Both the position numbers and the translations under genes were made by a program. A stretch of 64,000 nucleotides of DNA from CAZHZT01 sp964537285. GTDB taxonomy: Bacteria; Bacteroidota; Bacteroidia; Chitinophagales; Saprospiraceae. Of the stretch, positions 46,251 through 54,290 are shown one piece after another. Numbering within the stretch: position 1 is the stretch's first letter; each line of letters begins with the position of its first letter. The stretch is taken from NCBI GenBank assembly GCA_964537285.1, contig CAZHZT010000007.1, positions 1 through 64,000 of the forward strand, read 5' to 3'. The notes beneath the pieces were generated by a model. That model saw only the letters and a program-made list of their open reading frames with translations. It was not told the origin of the DNA and made no database searches.

Positions 46251-46355
46251 TCGCTTTGGAAAATAAAAGCGCCTACGGCGCAAAATTTCTTTTGAGGTTG
46301 GCCGAAAGGGCCATTTTGCTTCGCAAAATGGCCCTTTCGGCCAACCTCAAAAGAG
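46251..46355. repeat. Element C copy 2: CGCCTACGGCG plus 31-bp hairpin
   Basis: TCGCTTTGGAAAATAAAAGC then GCCTACGGCGC matches the head of the copy at 7321. A perfect hairpin follows with 31-bp arms (46289-46319 and 46323-46353) and the same tip ATTTTGCTTCGCAAAAT. The middle of the stem differs between copies. Confidence 0.75.
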
Positions 46356-46380
46356 GAATTGCTGATAAAAACACTAGAAA

Positions 46381-46421
46381 GAAAAGAGAGCCTATGCCTC
46401 CTGGGCATAGGCTCTCTTTTC
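46381..46421 (-). terminator. Terminator of the MFS transporter gene
   Basis: GAAAAGAGAGCCTATGCC (46381-46398) pairs perfectly with GGCATAGGCTCTCTTTTC (46404-46421). The stem ends at the base before the MFS stop codon. Confidence 0.8.
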
Positions 46422-47924
46422 CTAAACTACATCATCCTTATCATCCACCCTTAAAGTCATTACTGCCGCAATCAAATAAGAAGCTCCGCCAATTAACATG
46501 GCGTATATAGCTTCTCCACCAAAAAAGCGCCCAATAATAAAGCCCAATATCGATGCTGCAACGATCTGAGGAATTACAATAAAAAAGTTAAAAACCCCCA
46601 TGTAGTAGCCCATCTTATCCGAAGGAAGGGCTCCGGCTAATATTGCATACGGCATACTCAAAATACTTGCCCAGGCAATACCTATTCCTACCATTGAGAT
46701 CAGTAAGAAATTAGGCGAAGTGGCAATAAAGATAGACCCCAGCCCTAAAGCACCGCACACCAGGCAAATCGCATGAGCCATTTTACGACTCGTAGCTTTG
46801 GCCAAAACAGGAATTAGAAAAGCAACTAATGCCGCCACTCCATTATATACGGCAAAACAAATCCCTACCCAGTCAGCACCGTCATTATAAAGCTGAGAAG
46901 CTTTATCTGTAGTGCCATAAACATGAGCTGTTACCGCGGAAGTCGTGTAAATCCACATAGAAAATAATGAAAACCAGGAAAAAAACTGAACAGCGGCAAG
47001 TTGCTTCATCGTTCCGGGCATATCTTGAAGATCGCTCATGATGGTCGTAAAAGCAGAATCAGTATTCCCCTGCCGCTGCAAAAAGCCAGAAATAAGGAAC
47101 AAAGCGCCTACGAGCATGAGCCCAAAGCTCAAAATATATGTTTGTTTATCCACTTCAATTCTCGTAAAGGAGAAGGTCAACAAAGCTCCGAATAATAGCA
47201 TCAGCGCCCCGGCGCGGATTTGTCTTTTAATCTTTGTTGCTCTATCGGTTACTGCCTCTTTGACATATTCTTCTTTTTCCTCTTCTTCAAATGCTTCCAA
47301 TTCTTCAGGGGAATATTCTTTTGATTTGAGAACGGTCCATAGAACAGCCAGGAAAAATACAGCGGCCCCAAAATAAAAGGACCATTTTACCGATTCCGGT
47401 ACAATTCCTTCAGGTGCTTCATTATTGAACCCAAACCAGTTCGTGAACATCCACGGTAATGCAGATGCGACTACAGCCCCAATTCCAATGAAGAAACTCT
47501 GCATCGCAAAACCAGTAGTTCGTTGTTCCGAAGGCAGATTGTCTCCTACGAAAGCCCGAAAGGGTTCCATGGATACATTTATAGAAGCATCCATTATCCA
47601 TAGCATCCCGGCAGCCACCCATAATGTCGGAGAATTAGGCATTAAGCAGAGTGCAATGGATGCTAAAATAGCGCCAATCAAAAAATATGGTCGCCGGCGC
47701 CCCAGCTTACCCCATGTACGATCACTGTAGTAACCAATAATTGGCTGAACAATTAAGCCCGTTACAGGAGCAGCAATCCACAAAATGGGAATATCCCCCA
47801 CATTAGCTCCCAGGGTTTCAAATATCCGGCTGGTATTGGCATTTTGCAGGGCAAAGCCGAACTGAATGCCTAAAAAGCCGAAACTCATGTTCCATATTTC
47901 CCAGAAGGTTAGCCGTGGCTTCAT
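46422..47924 (-). CDS. MFS sugar transporter (maltose/sucrose type)
   Basis: 500 residues with 12 predicted transmembrane segments and a charged central loop (about 215-240, EELEAFEEEEKEEY). N-terminal motifs are FLGIQFGFALQNANTSRIFE, PIIGYYSDRTWGKLGRRRPY (the MFS loop 2-3 motif) and MEPFRAFVGDNLP, all typical of the SLC45/MalI-like maltose and sucrose carriers that sit in Bacteroidota starch loci. It should carry maltose or glucose across the inner membrane. It lies between two GH13 genes and has its own terminators, so it may be transcribed separately. Confidence 0.9.
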   Translation of the reverse strand: MKPRLTFWEIWNMSFGFLGIQFGFALQNANTSRIFETLGANVGDIPILWIAAPVTGLIVQPIIGYYSDRTWGKLGRRRPYFLIGAILASIALCLMPNSPTLWVAAGMLWIMDASINVSMEPFRAFVGDNLPSEQRTTGFAMQSFFIGIGAVVASALPWMFTNWFGFNNEAPEGIVPESVKWSFYFGAAVFFLAVLWTVLKSKEYSPEELEAFEEEEKEEYVKEAVTDRATKIKRQIRAGALMLLFGALLTFSFTRIEVDKQTYILSFGLMLVGALFLISGFLQRQGNTDSAFTTIMSDLQDMPGTMKQLAAVQFFSWFSLFSMWIYTTSAVTAHVYGTTDKASQLYNDGADWVGICFAVYNGVAALVAFLIPVLAKATSRKMAHAICLVCGALGLGSIFIATSPNFLLISMVGIGIAWASILSMPYAILAGALPSDKMGYYMGVFNFFIVIPQIVAASILGFIIGRFFGGEAIYAMLIGGASYLIAAVMTLRVDDKDDVV

Positions 47925-47940
47925 AGTGTAAGTATTATTT

Positions 47941-48024
47941 CAAGAGAAAGGATAAGGAGAAGAAGTGTTTCGGCAGAATCGATCGATTCTGCCGAAACAC
48001 TTCTTCTCCTTATCCTTTCTCTTG
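47941..48024. terminator. 84-bp perfect palindrome
   Basis: Arms of 42 bp meet with no loop at CGAATC-like centre GAATCGATCGATTC (47976-47989), and the outer ends CAAGAGAAAG and CTTTCTCTTG match. It lies between the MFS start and the end of the frameshifted amylase gene, on the minus strand. Confidence 0.8.
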
Positions 48025-48052
48025 GTTGATTTATAAAAAGGAATTTAGTTCT

Positions 48053-49452
48053 TTAATAATAAATCCGATAATCCCAAGGTTCCAGCTTTATACTCTCTCC
48101 TGCAGGGATAGAAGTCTTTTCACCGGTAAACAACTCCCGCTTATCCTTGACTTCTTCGGTCAACTGTGTAGTTTGCGGAGTATCAGACAAGTTCAACACC
48201 ACGATAACCTGATCTTCCTCTTTCTCTCTTTTAAAAGCATACACGGCATCTGATTCGTTAATACGAACCGGCTCGGCTCCATATTCTCCGTTCCAGAGGG
48301 CTTTATGCTGATGTTTTAATTCAAAAAGTTTTTTGTAAAAATTTTCGTATTCGTAATTCCCGAAAGGAATGGTATCTTTTCCAAAAAAGCTTAGGCGATG
48401 CTTCAAAGGCTCTTCTTGCCCGCTGTAAATAAGAGGCATACCATCAAAAGTAGAAGCAAATACCGCAAAAGCTTTGTGCCCTTCGCCCATGCGCTCGAAT
48501 ACGGTGCCGTTCCAGGAATTCTATCGTGATTTGTGGTGAAATGCATGTGGAACCCGTGATTAAACCTATTTCTGTCTTCCACCAACCACTCATCAATGGC
48601 GGAGGTCTTTTTTGCCCCTTTGGCAACTTCGTTCATGATATGATGCAAAGACCAACCGTAAGTCGCATGGAAAGCTTTGTTATTCCGAAGAGAGTCCTTT
48701 TCCGTTTCACCCAATAAAAAAACGGGTTTCGTTTCCTTTAGCGCACTGCAGGCCGTCACCCAAAAGTCATCCGGAACTGCATGAGCTACATCATATCGAT
48801 AACCATCAACATGGCATTCCTCTACCCAAAACTTTAGGGCATCTACCATAGCCTGGCGCATATCAGGGTTATCGTAATTGAGGTCTGCCACATCCGTCCA
48901 ATCTGTGAGTTCTCCCTTTTCATTCAGGGCATGCACAATCGTGTCAGCACGGTAGGTATACCAGTCAGGGTGCTCCTCAATCCAGGGGTTATCCCAACCG
49001 GTGTGATTTGGCACCCAATCGAGAATAACATACATTCCTTGATCATGGATTTCTTTTACCAATGCTTTAAACTCTTCTAAAGTACCATAATCAGGGGTTA
49101 CTCCCGTGTAATCCCCAACAGCATAATGACTTCCCTGCGCTCCATCTCCTCCCTTTCTTTTTATCTTACTGATCGGATGAATGGGCATAAGCCAGAGAAT
49201 ATCTACGCCCATTTCTTTGAGGCGCGGCAGATGTTTGCGGAAAGCGGCGATTGTCCCTTCGGGGGTGTATTGGCGAATATTTACTTCATAAATATTGGCA
49301 TTTACTGCCCAATCGGGCAATTGGTTCTCGCCGAGTTGTTCGACTACTTTTTCAGGTGTGGACGTCGTTTCCGGGCTTTCGTTGGATTTCTTATCGCAAC
49401 TTACCCAGATAAATGCCGAAACTAAAATTAATATGCTAATGCTATTTTTCAT
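48053..49452 (-). pseudogene. Frameshifted GH13 alpha-amylase lipoprotein
   Basis: Two overlapping frames make one gene of about 466 residues. The first (49452 down to 48403) has a lipoprotein signal ending FIWVSC (C19), region I VILDWVPNHTG, region II DGYRYDVAHAV and region III LLGETEKDS. It reaches HFTTNHD of region IV and then goes out of frame. The second (from about 48522 down to 48053) continues with ERMGEGHKAFAVFASTF, GMPLIYSGQEEPL and the C-terminal beta domain ending EPWDYRIYY. Inserting one G between 48522 and 48523 restores NHDENSWNGTVFERMGEG. This would be a cell-surface or periplasmic alpha-amylase. A real null mutation or a sequencing error are both possible. Confidence 0.88.
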
Positions 49453-49467
49453 TAAAAACCTTTTTTT

Positions 49468-49514
49468 CTGCGGCTTGCGCCGCAGGCTATGTTATATCGC
49501 CGCTAATGCGGCTG
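49468..49514. repeat. Element B copy
   Basis: CTGCGGCTTGCGCCGCAGGC then TATGTTATATCGCCGCTAAT, then GCGGCTG. It has two short stems (GCGGC/GCCGC). Related copies are at 52220-52268 and 28471-28509. It lies in the gap between two GH13 genes. Confidence 0.7.
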
Positions 49515-49539
49515 TATTTGTTTTTTGTTTCCTGTTATT

Positions 49540-51927
49540 TTAGTTGGTTATATATTCAAAGCTTACGGGTTGCAGTTTAAGGGTAATCATATTTTCCTCT
49601 TTGGTGATTGAGTTGCCAAAATGCGTAGATAGTTCACTGTTTGCGAAACGACCAGAGACTTCTACTGTAATATTCTTCTCTTCATTCGTTTTGTTAAAAG
49701 CAATGAGGGTTCCTTCCCGAAAATAATTCCGGAAGATCACCAGACTTCCTTCATCCACGTGCAATATTTCTGTATCACCGTAGGTGAGCGATAAGCGATT
49801 ACGGCGTAACTCGGTCAGTTTTTCAACATTTTCCTTTGTAGTTGCTTCATCCCCTTCCAATCCTTCAAATTTCATCATGCGGCGGTTATCCGGGTCACCG
49901 GCTCCAGGCAGACCAATTTCATCGCCATAAAAAATAACAGGAACCCCCGGGATGGCCATATTAAAAGCATGCATCATCTGAAGGCGTTTGTAGCCAACCG
50001 GATCGCCGACCCCGATATCTCTGTTGAAGCCAGCCTCCCGGTCATTTTCTCCAAACTTAAGATCGCCTCCAGCCAATGAAATAAACCGGGGAGCATCGTG
50101 ATTACCACTTATGTACCCCATTGAAGAATGGTAACCATAATAATTGAAGGTTTCCTTCATAGAAGCAAGGAGTGTTTCAAAAGAAGTTTCAGGTCTGGCT
50201 AATACTTCACGAGCATCGAAATAAAGATTAAAGTCGAACTGTGCGTCCAGCATTCCGCTACCAATATAACTTTGAATCAATTCCCTGCTTCCATAGGTTT
50301 CACCAATTTGGTATAAAGGGCGATTCACCATTACGTTCTCTTTAAGCTTCCGCGTCAGTTTGCGCCAAAATTTCTGTGGGATGTGCTTTGTCGCATCATG
50401 GCGATAACCATCAATTCCATATTCTGTAATCCAAAACATGGCTGAATCACTTTGCACTTCAACCACTTCATCATTCTCAAGATCTAATGTAGGCAGAAAG
50501 GTATCGAACCAGGTAGTCAGGCGTTGTTCATCCCAGATACGGATATTTTTTTGGCCATTCGGTAAATCCAAGGTCGTAGCCCAGTCAGGACGATTTTTAT
50601 AAATAGGATGGTCTTCATGTACGTGATTACAGACGAAATCGAGTAAGATATTTATATCATTTTCGTGAGCGGCCTTTATCAATTCCTTCAACTCTTCCTC
50701 TGTGCCGAATCGATGATCTACTTTTGCTGATTCAACCGGCCAATAACCATGATAGCCGGAGTACCACCTACGCGGCTCCGGAAACTCCTGATAAGCCCTA
50801 AGCGGATTTTGAGTAATCGGAGAGAGCCAAATGGCATTGATATTCATTTTTTTCAAGTACCCATCTTTGATTTTTTGAGTAATTCCTGCTATATCTCCTC
50901 CTTGGTAATTGGTCTTTTCAGTCAATCGATCATCATCCACCGGTTCATCATTTTCCTTGTTGCCATTGTTAAAACGATCTATCAGAGTGAAATACATGAT
51001 CTGTGCTTCTTTATCAAAACGATTTAGGCGTTCCGGATTGATCAATACCCTTCCCTGATAAAGCGGAATCAAAATATCATTGGAAATGCCTTCATCATTA
51101 TATGCCCAGGCTCTGACGAAGGAACGTTCAATTCCCTGAGCAGTCATCGGAACCTCAAATTTAAAATAGGATGGCCCATCCAGGTTTTTCACCTCTAGCC
51201 TGTAATTATTCCAAAGGACGATAATCTGGGTAGGCTTATTTTCATATCGAATATAAATATCTCGCCCACTATGGTTACGTGTAGAAAGCTTTGGAAGCTT
51301 GTCTTCATCCGGCTGAGGTACTTCAAGTAATGAATTAAAGCCTCCGATGCCATTAGAAGCTGTTTTAGGGTTACCTGGATCCTGCAAATCCTGGCCATCA
51401 ACTACGAAAAGGTATTGATAGTTGCCGGGGTTCAATTCGAAAGTATAAGACCATTTATTCCCTTCTTTTGTAAAATTAGCAGATTGCGGGTTCCATGCAT
51501 TCATTTCCCCTTTTACCTGCACTTTCCGATAGCCCTTATCTTCCAGTTCAAGCTTAATGGCTTGTTTAACAGGTGCTTTTAGTAAAAAATCGTAATTAAT
51601 GCCTTCGGCATAAATGGTCAATACATCTAGCAAGGGCATTTCTCCAGTTATGGAGAGCTTGAGTTTTTTCTTATCTTCAGAAAGTTTTTCTTCCAGATAG
51701 TCCGGAACAATTACTGAATCGATAAGCTCAGTATTTAAAAAATAGTCTTCCAATAGGATTTCCTTACCAGAGGGCTCCAGTTGTATTGGAGAGGCCAGCC
51801 CAATTACTTCGGTAGCCTTTAGTAATTGCATGGCATCCGAACGGGGTTCTGACTTACATGAAAATAAATTAATAGCCAGTAACCCTAGCAGGATAGCGGG
51901 ATATTTATAGAGGTTGTTGCAACTCAT
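49540..51927 (-). CDS. GH13 alpha-amylase lipoprotein with N-terminal CBM48-like domain
   Basis: 795 residues. The signal peptide ends INLFSC (C24), so it is probably lipid-anchored. Beta domains fill about 40-300, including a CBM48-like module (VKGEMNAWNPQSANFTKEG). The GH13 barrel spans about 310-710: region I LLDFVCNHVHED, region II DGYRHDATKHI (nucleophile), region III YQIGETYGS (acid/base), region IV SGNHDAPRF. A C-terminal beta domain follows. Probable role is starch hydrolysis at the outer membrane, like SusG, although it lacks SusG's own arrangement of starch-binding modules. It is the first gene of the minus-strand amylase cluster. Confidence 0.92.
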   Translation of the reverse strand: MSCNNLYKYPAILLGLLAINLFSCKSEPRSDAMQLLKATEVIGLASPIQLEPSGKEILLEDYFLNTELIDSVIVPDYLEEKLSEDKKKLKLSITGEMPLLDVLTIYAEGINYDFLLKAPVKQAIKLELEDKGYRKVQVKGEMNAWNPQSANFTKEGNKWSYTFELNPGNYQYLFVVDGQDLQDPGNPKTASNGIGGFNSLLEVPQPDEDKLPKLSTRNHSGRDIYIRYENKPTQIIVLWNNYRLEVKNLDGPSYFKFEVPMTAQGIERSFVRAWAYNDEGISNDILIPLYQGRVLINPERLNRFDKEAQIMYFTLIDRFNNGNKENDEPVDDDRLTEKTNYQGGDIAGITQKIKDGYLKKMNINAIWLSPITQNPLRAYQEFPEPRRWYSGYHGYWPVESAKVDHRFGTEEELKELIKAAHENDINILLDFVCNHVHEDHPIYKNRPDWATTLDLPNGQKNIRIWDEQRLTTWFDTFLPTLDLENDEVVEVQSDSAMFWITEYGIDGYRHDATKHIPQKFWRKLTRKLKENVMVNRPLYQIGETYGSRELIQSYIGSGMLDAQFDFNLYFDAREVLARPETSFETLLASMKETFNYYGYHSSMGYISGNHDAPRFISLAGGDLKFGENDREAGFNRDIGVGDPVGYKRLQMMHAFNMAIPGVPVIFYGDEIGLPGAGDPDNRRMMKFEGLEGDEATTKENVEKLTELRRNRLSLTYGDTEILHVDEGSLVIFRNYFREGTLIAFNKTNEEKNITVEVSGRFANSELSTHFGNSITKEENMITLKLQPVSFEYITN

Positions 51928-52098
51928 TATTGTGCTTTACTTGTTAGCCGAATATAAACGGGATAAAAATAGTAAAACTGCAATAAACGACAAATCAGAT
52001 GGGGCTTTTAGTAAAAAATATTTTTCAAACGATCATAACAACCATGGTTCCTTTTCCAGCTTCACTATAAACCTCCAGGGGTTCCGTTTTATTTATTT

Positions 52099-52209
52099 AG
52101 TTCTTTGACATAAATTGTAGAAAATGGAACTTTAAAATGATAAGCCTTTCAGCTCAAAGGGCATTCAAGGCTTATCATTCTGAAGTTCCACACAATTTGT
52201 CAAAGAACG
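52099..52209. repeat. Element A, full copy 5 (opposite orientation)
   Basis: The same orientation as the copy at 39690; loop CAGCTCAAAGGGCATTCAAG. Ends are TTCTTTGACATAAATTG and CACAATTTGTCAAAGAACG. An element B follows after 10 bp, in a divergent region. Confidence 0.9.
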
Positions 52210-52219
52210 ATTTATTTTT

Positions 52220-52268
52220 CCTGCGGCTTGCGCCGCAGGCTACTTTATGTCGCCGCTGGCGCGGCTTT
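52220..52268. repeat. Element B copy next to element A
   Basis: CCTGCGGCTTGCGCCGCAGG then CTACTTTATGTCGCCGCTGG, then CGCGGCTTT. It is nearly identical to the copy at 49468. Its neighbour is element A, as at 28424. Confidence 0.75.
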
Positions 52269-52281
52269 AATGGGCATCACA

Positions 52282-52305
52282 AAAGTGTTCATTTATGAAC
52301 ACTTT
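52282..52305. promoter_or_regulatory. Palindromic activator-like site upstream of the sigma-54 promoter
   Basis: AAAGTGTTCAT (52282-52292) and ATGAACACTTT (52295-52305) are perfect inverted arms with a TT spacer. It lies about 80 bp upstream of the -24 box, a usual place for a sigma-54 enhancer-binding protein. Confidence 0.55.
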
Positions 52306-52385
52306 GTGTGCGTATATGTACATTTTTTCTGTAAGGAAAAACGGGTAAAATATATATTCTGCTCATAATCAGATTGTTAAAAAAT

Positions 52386-52401
52386 CGGCATATACATTGC
52401 C
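52386..52401 (+). promoter_or_regulatory. Sigma-54 promoter (-24/-12) of the efflux genes
   Basis: CGGCATATACATTGCC: GGCA, six bases, TTGC, with GG and GC separated by exactly 10 bp. This matches the sigma-54 consensus TGGCAC-N5-TTGC well. It lies about 95 bp upstream of the adaptor start. The sigma-54 gene itself is at 56748. Confidence 0.7.
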
Positions 52402-52493
52402 CTATACGTACAAAATCAGAAGAACATACGACAACCATTCACCCTTTACCTAAACCTTTAACCACTATTTGTTCACCTTTAACTGCATAAGAA

Positions 52494-53744
52494 ATGGATA
52501 GAAAAATAGAAAACAAACGTTTCTCCTTTGGAAAAATAAGCCTTTATGCCCTTGGCCTCATTGCAGTAAGTTACCTCGTTTACTCTTTGTATAATCAATC
52601 AACCGCTTCCCGGCTGAATGTGAACACCGAACGCCTGTTACTGGACACTATAAAACAAGGCGTATTCCAGGAATTTATTCCTGTAAATGGCATTGTCCAG
52701 CCTATAAAAACCGTTTTCCTCGATGCGGTAGAGGGGGGGCGAGTAGAAGAAATATTGACAGAAGACGGCTCTATGGTCAATGCCCATCAAGAAATCCTTC
52801 GACTTTCCAACCCGGACCTACAACTCAACTATCTTAATCAAGAGGCAAACATTGTTTCTCAAATCAACCAGATTCGGAATACGAGTATTTTGATGGAGCA
52901 GCAAAGTCTGAGCCTGAAGGAACAAGCCCTCGACGTAGAATACCAACTTGATTTAGTGGAAAAAAGGCAAAAAAGAAACGCCGTTCTTATCAGCGATAAA
53001 GTAATTTCCCGGGTCGAATTCCAGGAATCCCAAGATGAATACGAACACCTGCAACGCCGAAAGAGAATGCTTGCTGCTACCATTAAAAAAGACAGCATGT
53101 TCCAGCAACTACAACAAGATCAGATGAACTCTTCACTCGATTTGATGAAACGCAATTTGAATATAGCCCGAAAAAACCTGGACAACCTATCGGTAAAAGC
53201 TCCCATCAGCGGGTAGTTGTCATCAATGGATAAGGAAGTCGGTGAGCTCATCACTAAAGGAGAACGCATTGCCCAAATTGATGACTTAACACAATACAAG
53301 GTACAAGCCAGCATAGACGAATACTATATCAACAGGATTTTTCTGGGGCAGAAAGGCCGTTTTAAGGTGAATAACAATATTTACATTCTTACCGTCAAAA
53401 ATATCTACCCTGAAGTCAACAACGGAACCTTTGACGTAGATCTCATTTTTGAATCCGATGTACCTGAAAATATCAGACGAGGCCAAACGCTATCGATTAG
53501 ACTAGAACTGAGCGCTGAAAAACAAGCCTTGTTATTATCTAAAGGAAGCTTTTTTCAATCTACCGGCGGGCAATGGGTTTATGTTATTCGGCCAGATGGA
53601 AGTATTGCTTATAAAAAAGAAGTCACTTTAGGAAAACAAAACCCACATTTCCTTGAAGTTACTAGCGGGCTTCAAGCTGGCGAAGTGGTCATTGTTTCCA
53701 GTTACGACAGTTTTGGAGACAAGGATGAATTAATCTTAAAATAA
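52494..53744 (+). pseudogene. HlyD/MacA-type efflux adaptor interrupted by an amber codon
   Basis: Two frames in register, 52494-53216 and 53217-53744, are separated only by TAG at 53214-53216. Joined, they make a 416-residue periplasmic adaptor: one N-terminal membrane anchor (about 14-34), lipoyl half (VNGIVQPIKTVFLDAVEGGR), a coiled-coil hairpin (about 95-235), KAPISG, stop, LSSMDKEVGELITKGERIAQ, then beta-barrel and membrane-proximal domains ending GDKDELILK. Family members usually have Gln after APISG, and CAG to TAG is one change. The second part has no start codon of its own (TTG). In an intact system it would link an inner-membrane ABC exporter to TolC. Confidence 0.85.
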
Positions 53745-53787
53745 AATTTGGTCAATTACGCTCTATCTGCAGCTACAGAACAAATCT

Positions 53788-53926
53788 AATGATGATTCGC
53801 ACTCAAACAATCAACAAGGTCTATCTCACAGATGAGATAGCCGTAGTAATTGCCATGATCACGGCAAGTGTACAAGCCCTCAAAGTTTCTTCACAAAACC
53901 CTGTGGAAGCGCTGAGGTATGAGTAA
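53788..53926 (+). pseudogene. C-terminal remnant of an FtsX/MacB-like ABC permease
   Basis: A frame ending TAA at 53924-53926 encodes TDEIAVVIAMITASVQALKV then SSQNPVEALRYE. This is the characteristic last helix and NPVEALRxE end of MacB/FtsX-type permeases. Only about 45 codons remain and no ATPase gene is present. It begins within 50 bp of the adaptor's stop, so a deletion has removed the ATPase and most of the permease. Confidence 0.7.
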
Positions 53927-54011
53927 TGAGGATATCTCCAAAATAGTTTTTTGCTCCCGAAACAAAGCTCCTTTATCGAAGGGAAAAAAATATTTTGGGG
54001 ATACCCTCATT
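53925..54011. terminator. Large imperfect hairpin
   Basis: The 21-bp arms at 53925-53945 and 53991-54011 pair with two mismatches (AATGAGGATATCTCC against the complement of GGGGATACCCTCATT). It overlaps the permease remnant's stop and is adjacent to the end of the small minus-strand gene. Confidence 0.55.
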
Positions 54012-54014
54012 AAT

Positions 54015-54140
54015 TTATTGTAAACCTGACTGATTCGAATAGTATATATATGCCCATAACATGATGAACAACAAGAAAAAAACGATTGCGAACATAAGGC
54101 AATAGCCTTTTCTACCTGCGTTTGGAATTTGATCTGCCAT
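54015..54140 (-). CDS. 41-residue single-span membrane protein
   Basis: The ATG at 54140 opens a frame of 41 codons, stop at 54015-54017. The protein begins MADQIPNAGRKGYC, has one strong transmembrane stretch (about 15-34: LMFAIVFFLLFIMLWAYIYY) and a short polar end (SNQSGLQ). The positive residues lie on the N-terminal side. It sits between two hairpin terminators, which makes it an independent unit downstream of the aminopeptidase P gene. No family is recognised. Support is from the good start, length, membrane profile and bounded context. Confidence 0.6.
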   Translation of the reverse strand: MADQIPNAGRKGYCLMFAIVFFLLFIMLWAYIYYSNQSGLQ

Positions 54141-54221
54141 TATTGACTGGTTTTAATTACTGCTCCGCAAAGAAAGGGATTTTTTACAAAAACAAAAAGC
54201 TTTCTTCATATAGGAATAAGC

Positions 54222-54265
54222 TTATTTAGAGACGGGCGGGCTTTTGCCTGACCGTCTCTAAATAA
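54222..54265. terminator. Terminator between aminopeptidase P and the small membrane gene
   Basis: TTATTTAGAGACGG (54222-54235) and CCGTCTCTAAATAA (54252-54265) form a perfect 14-bp stem. It lies 26 bp downstream of the aminopeptidase stop. Confidence 0.75.
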
Positions 54266-54290
54266 ACTTACCCCTGTCAAATTATTAAAA

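Noticed and set aside
15644..52209. CRISPR array from repeated palindromic units
   Set aside because: The copies are tens of kilobases apart, without regular spacers and without cas genes.
53217..53744. Separate 175-residue efflux protein
   Set aside because: It begins at TTG directly after an in-frame TAG and continues the upstream adaptor exactly, so it is the second half of one interrupted gene.
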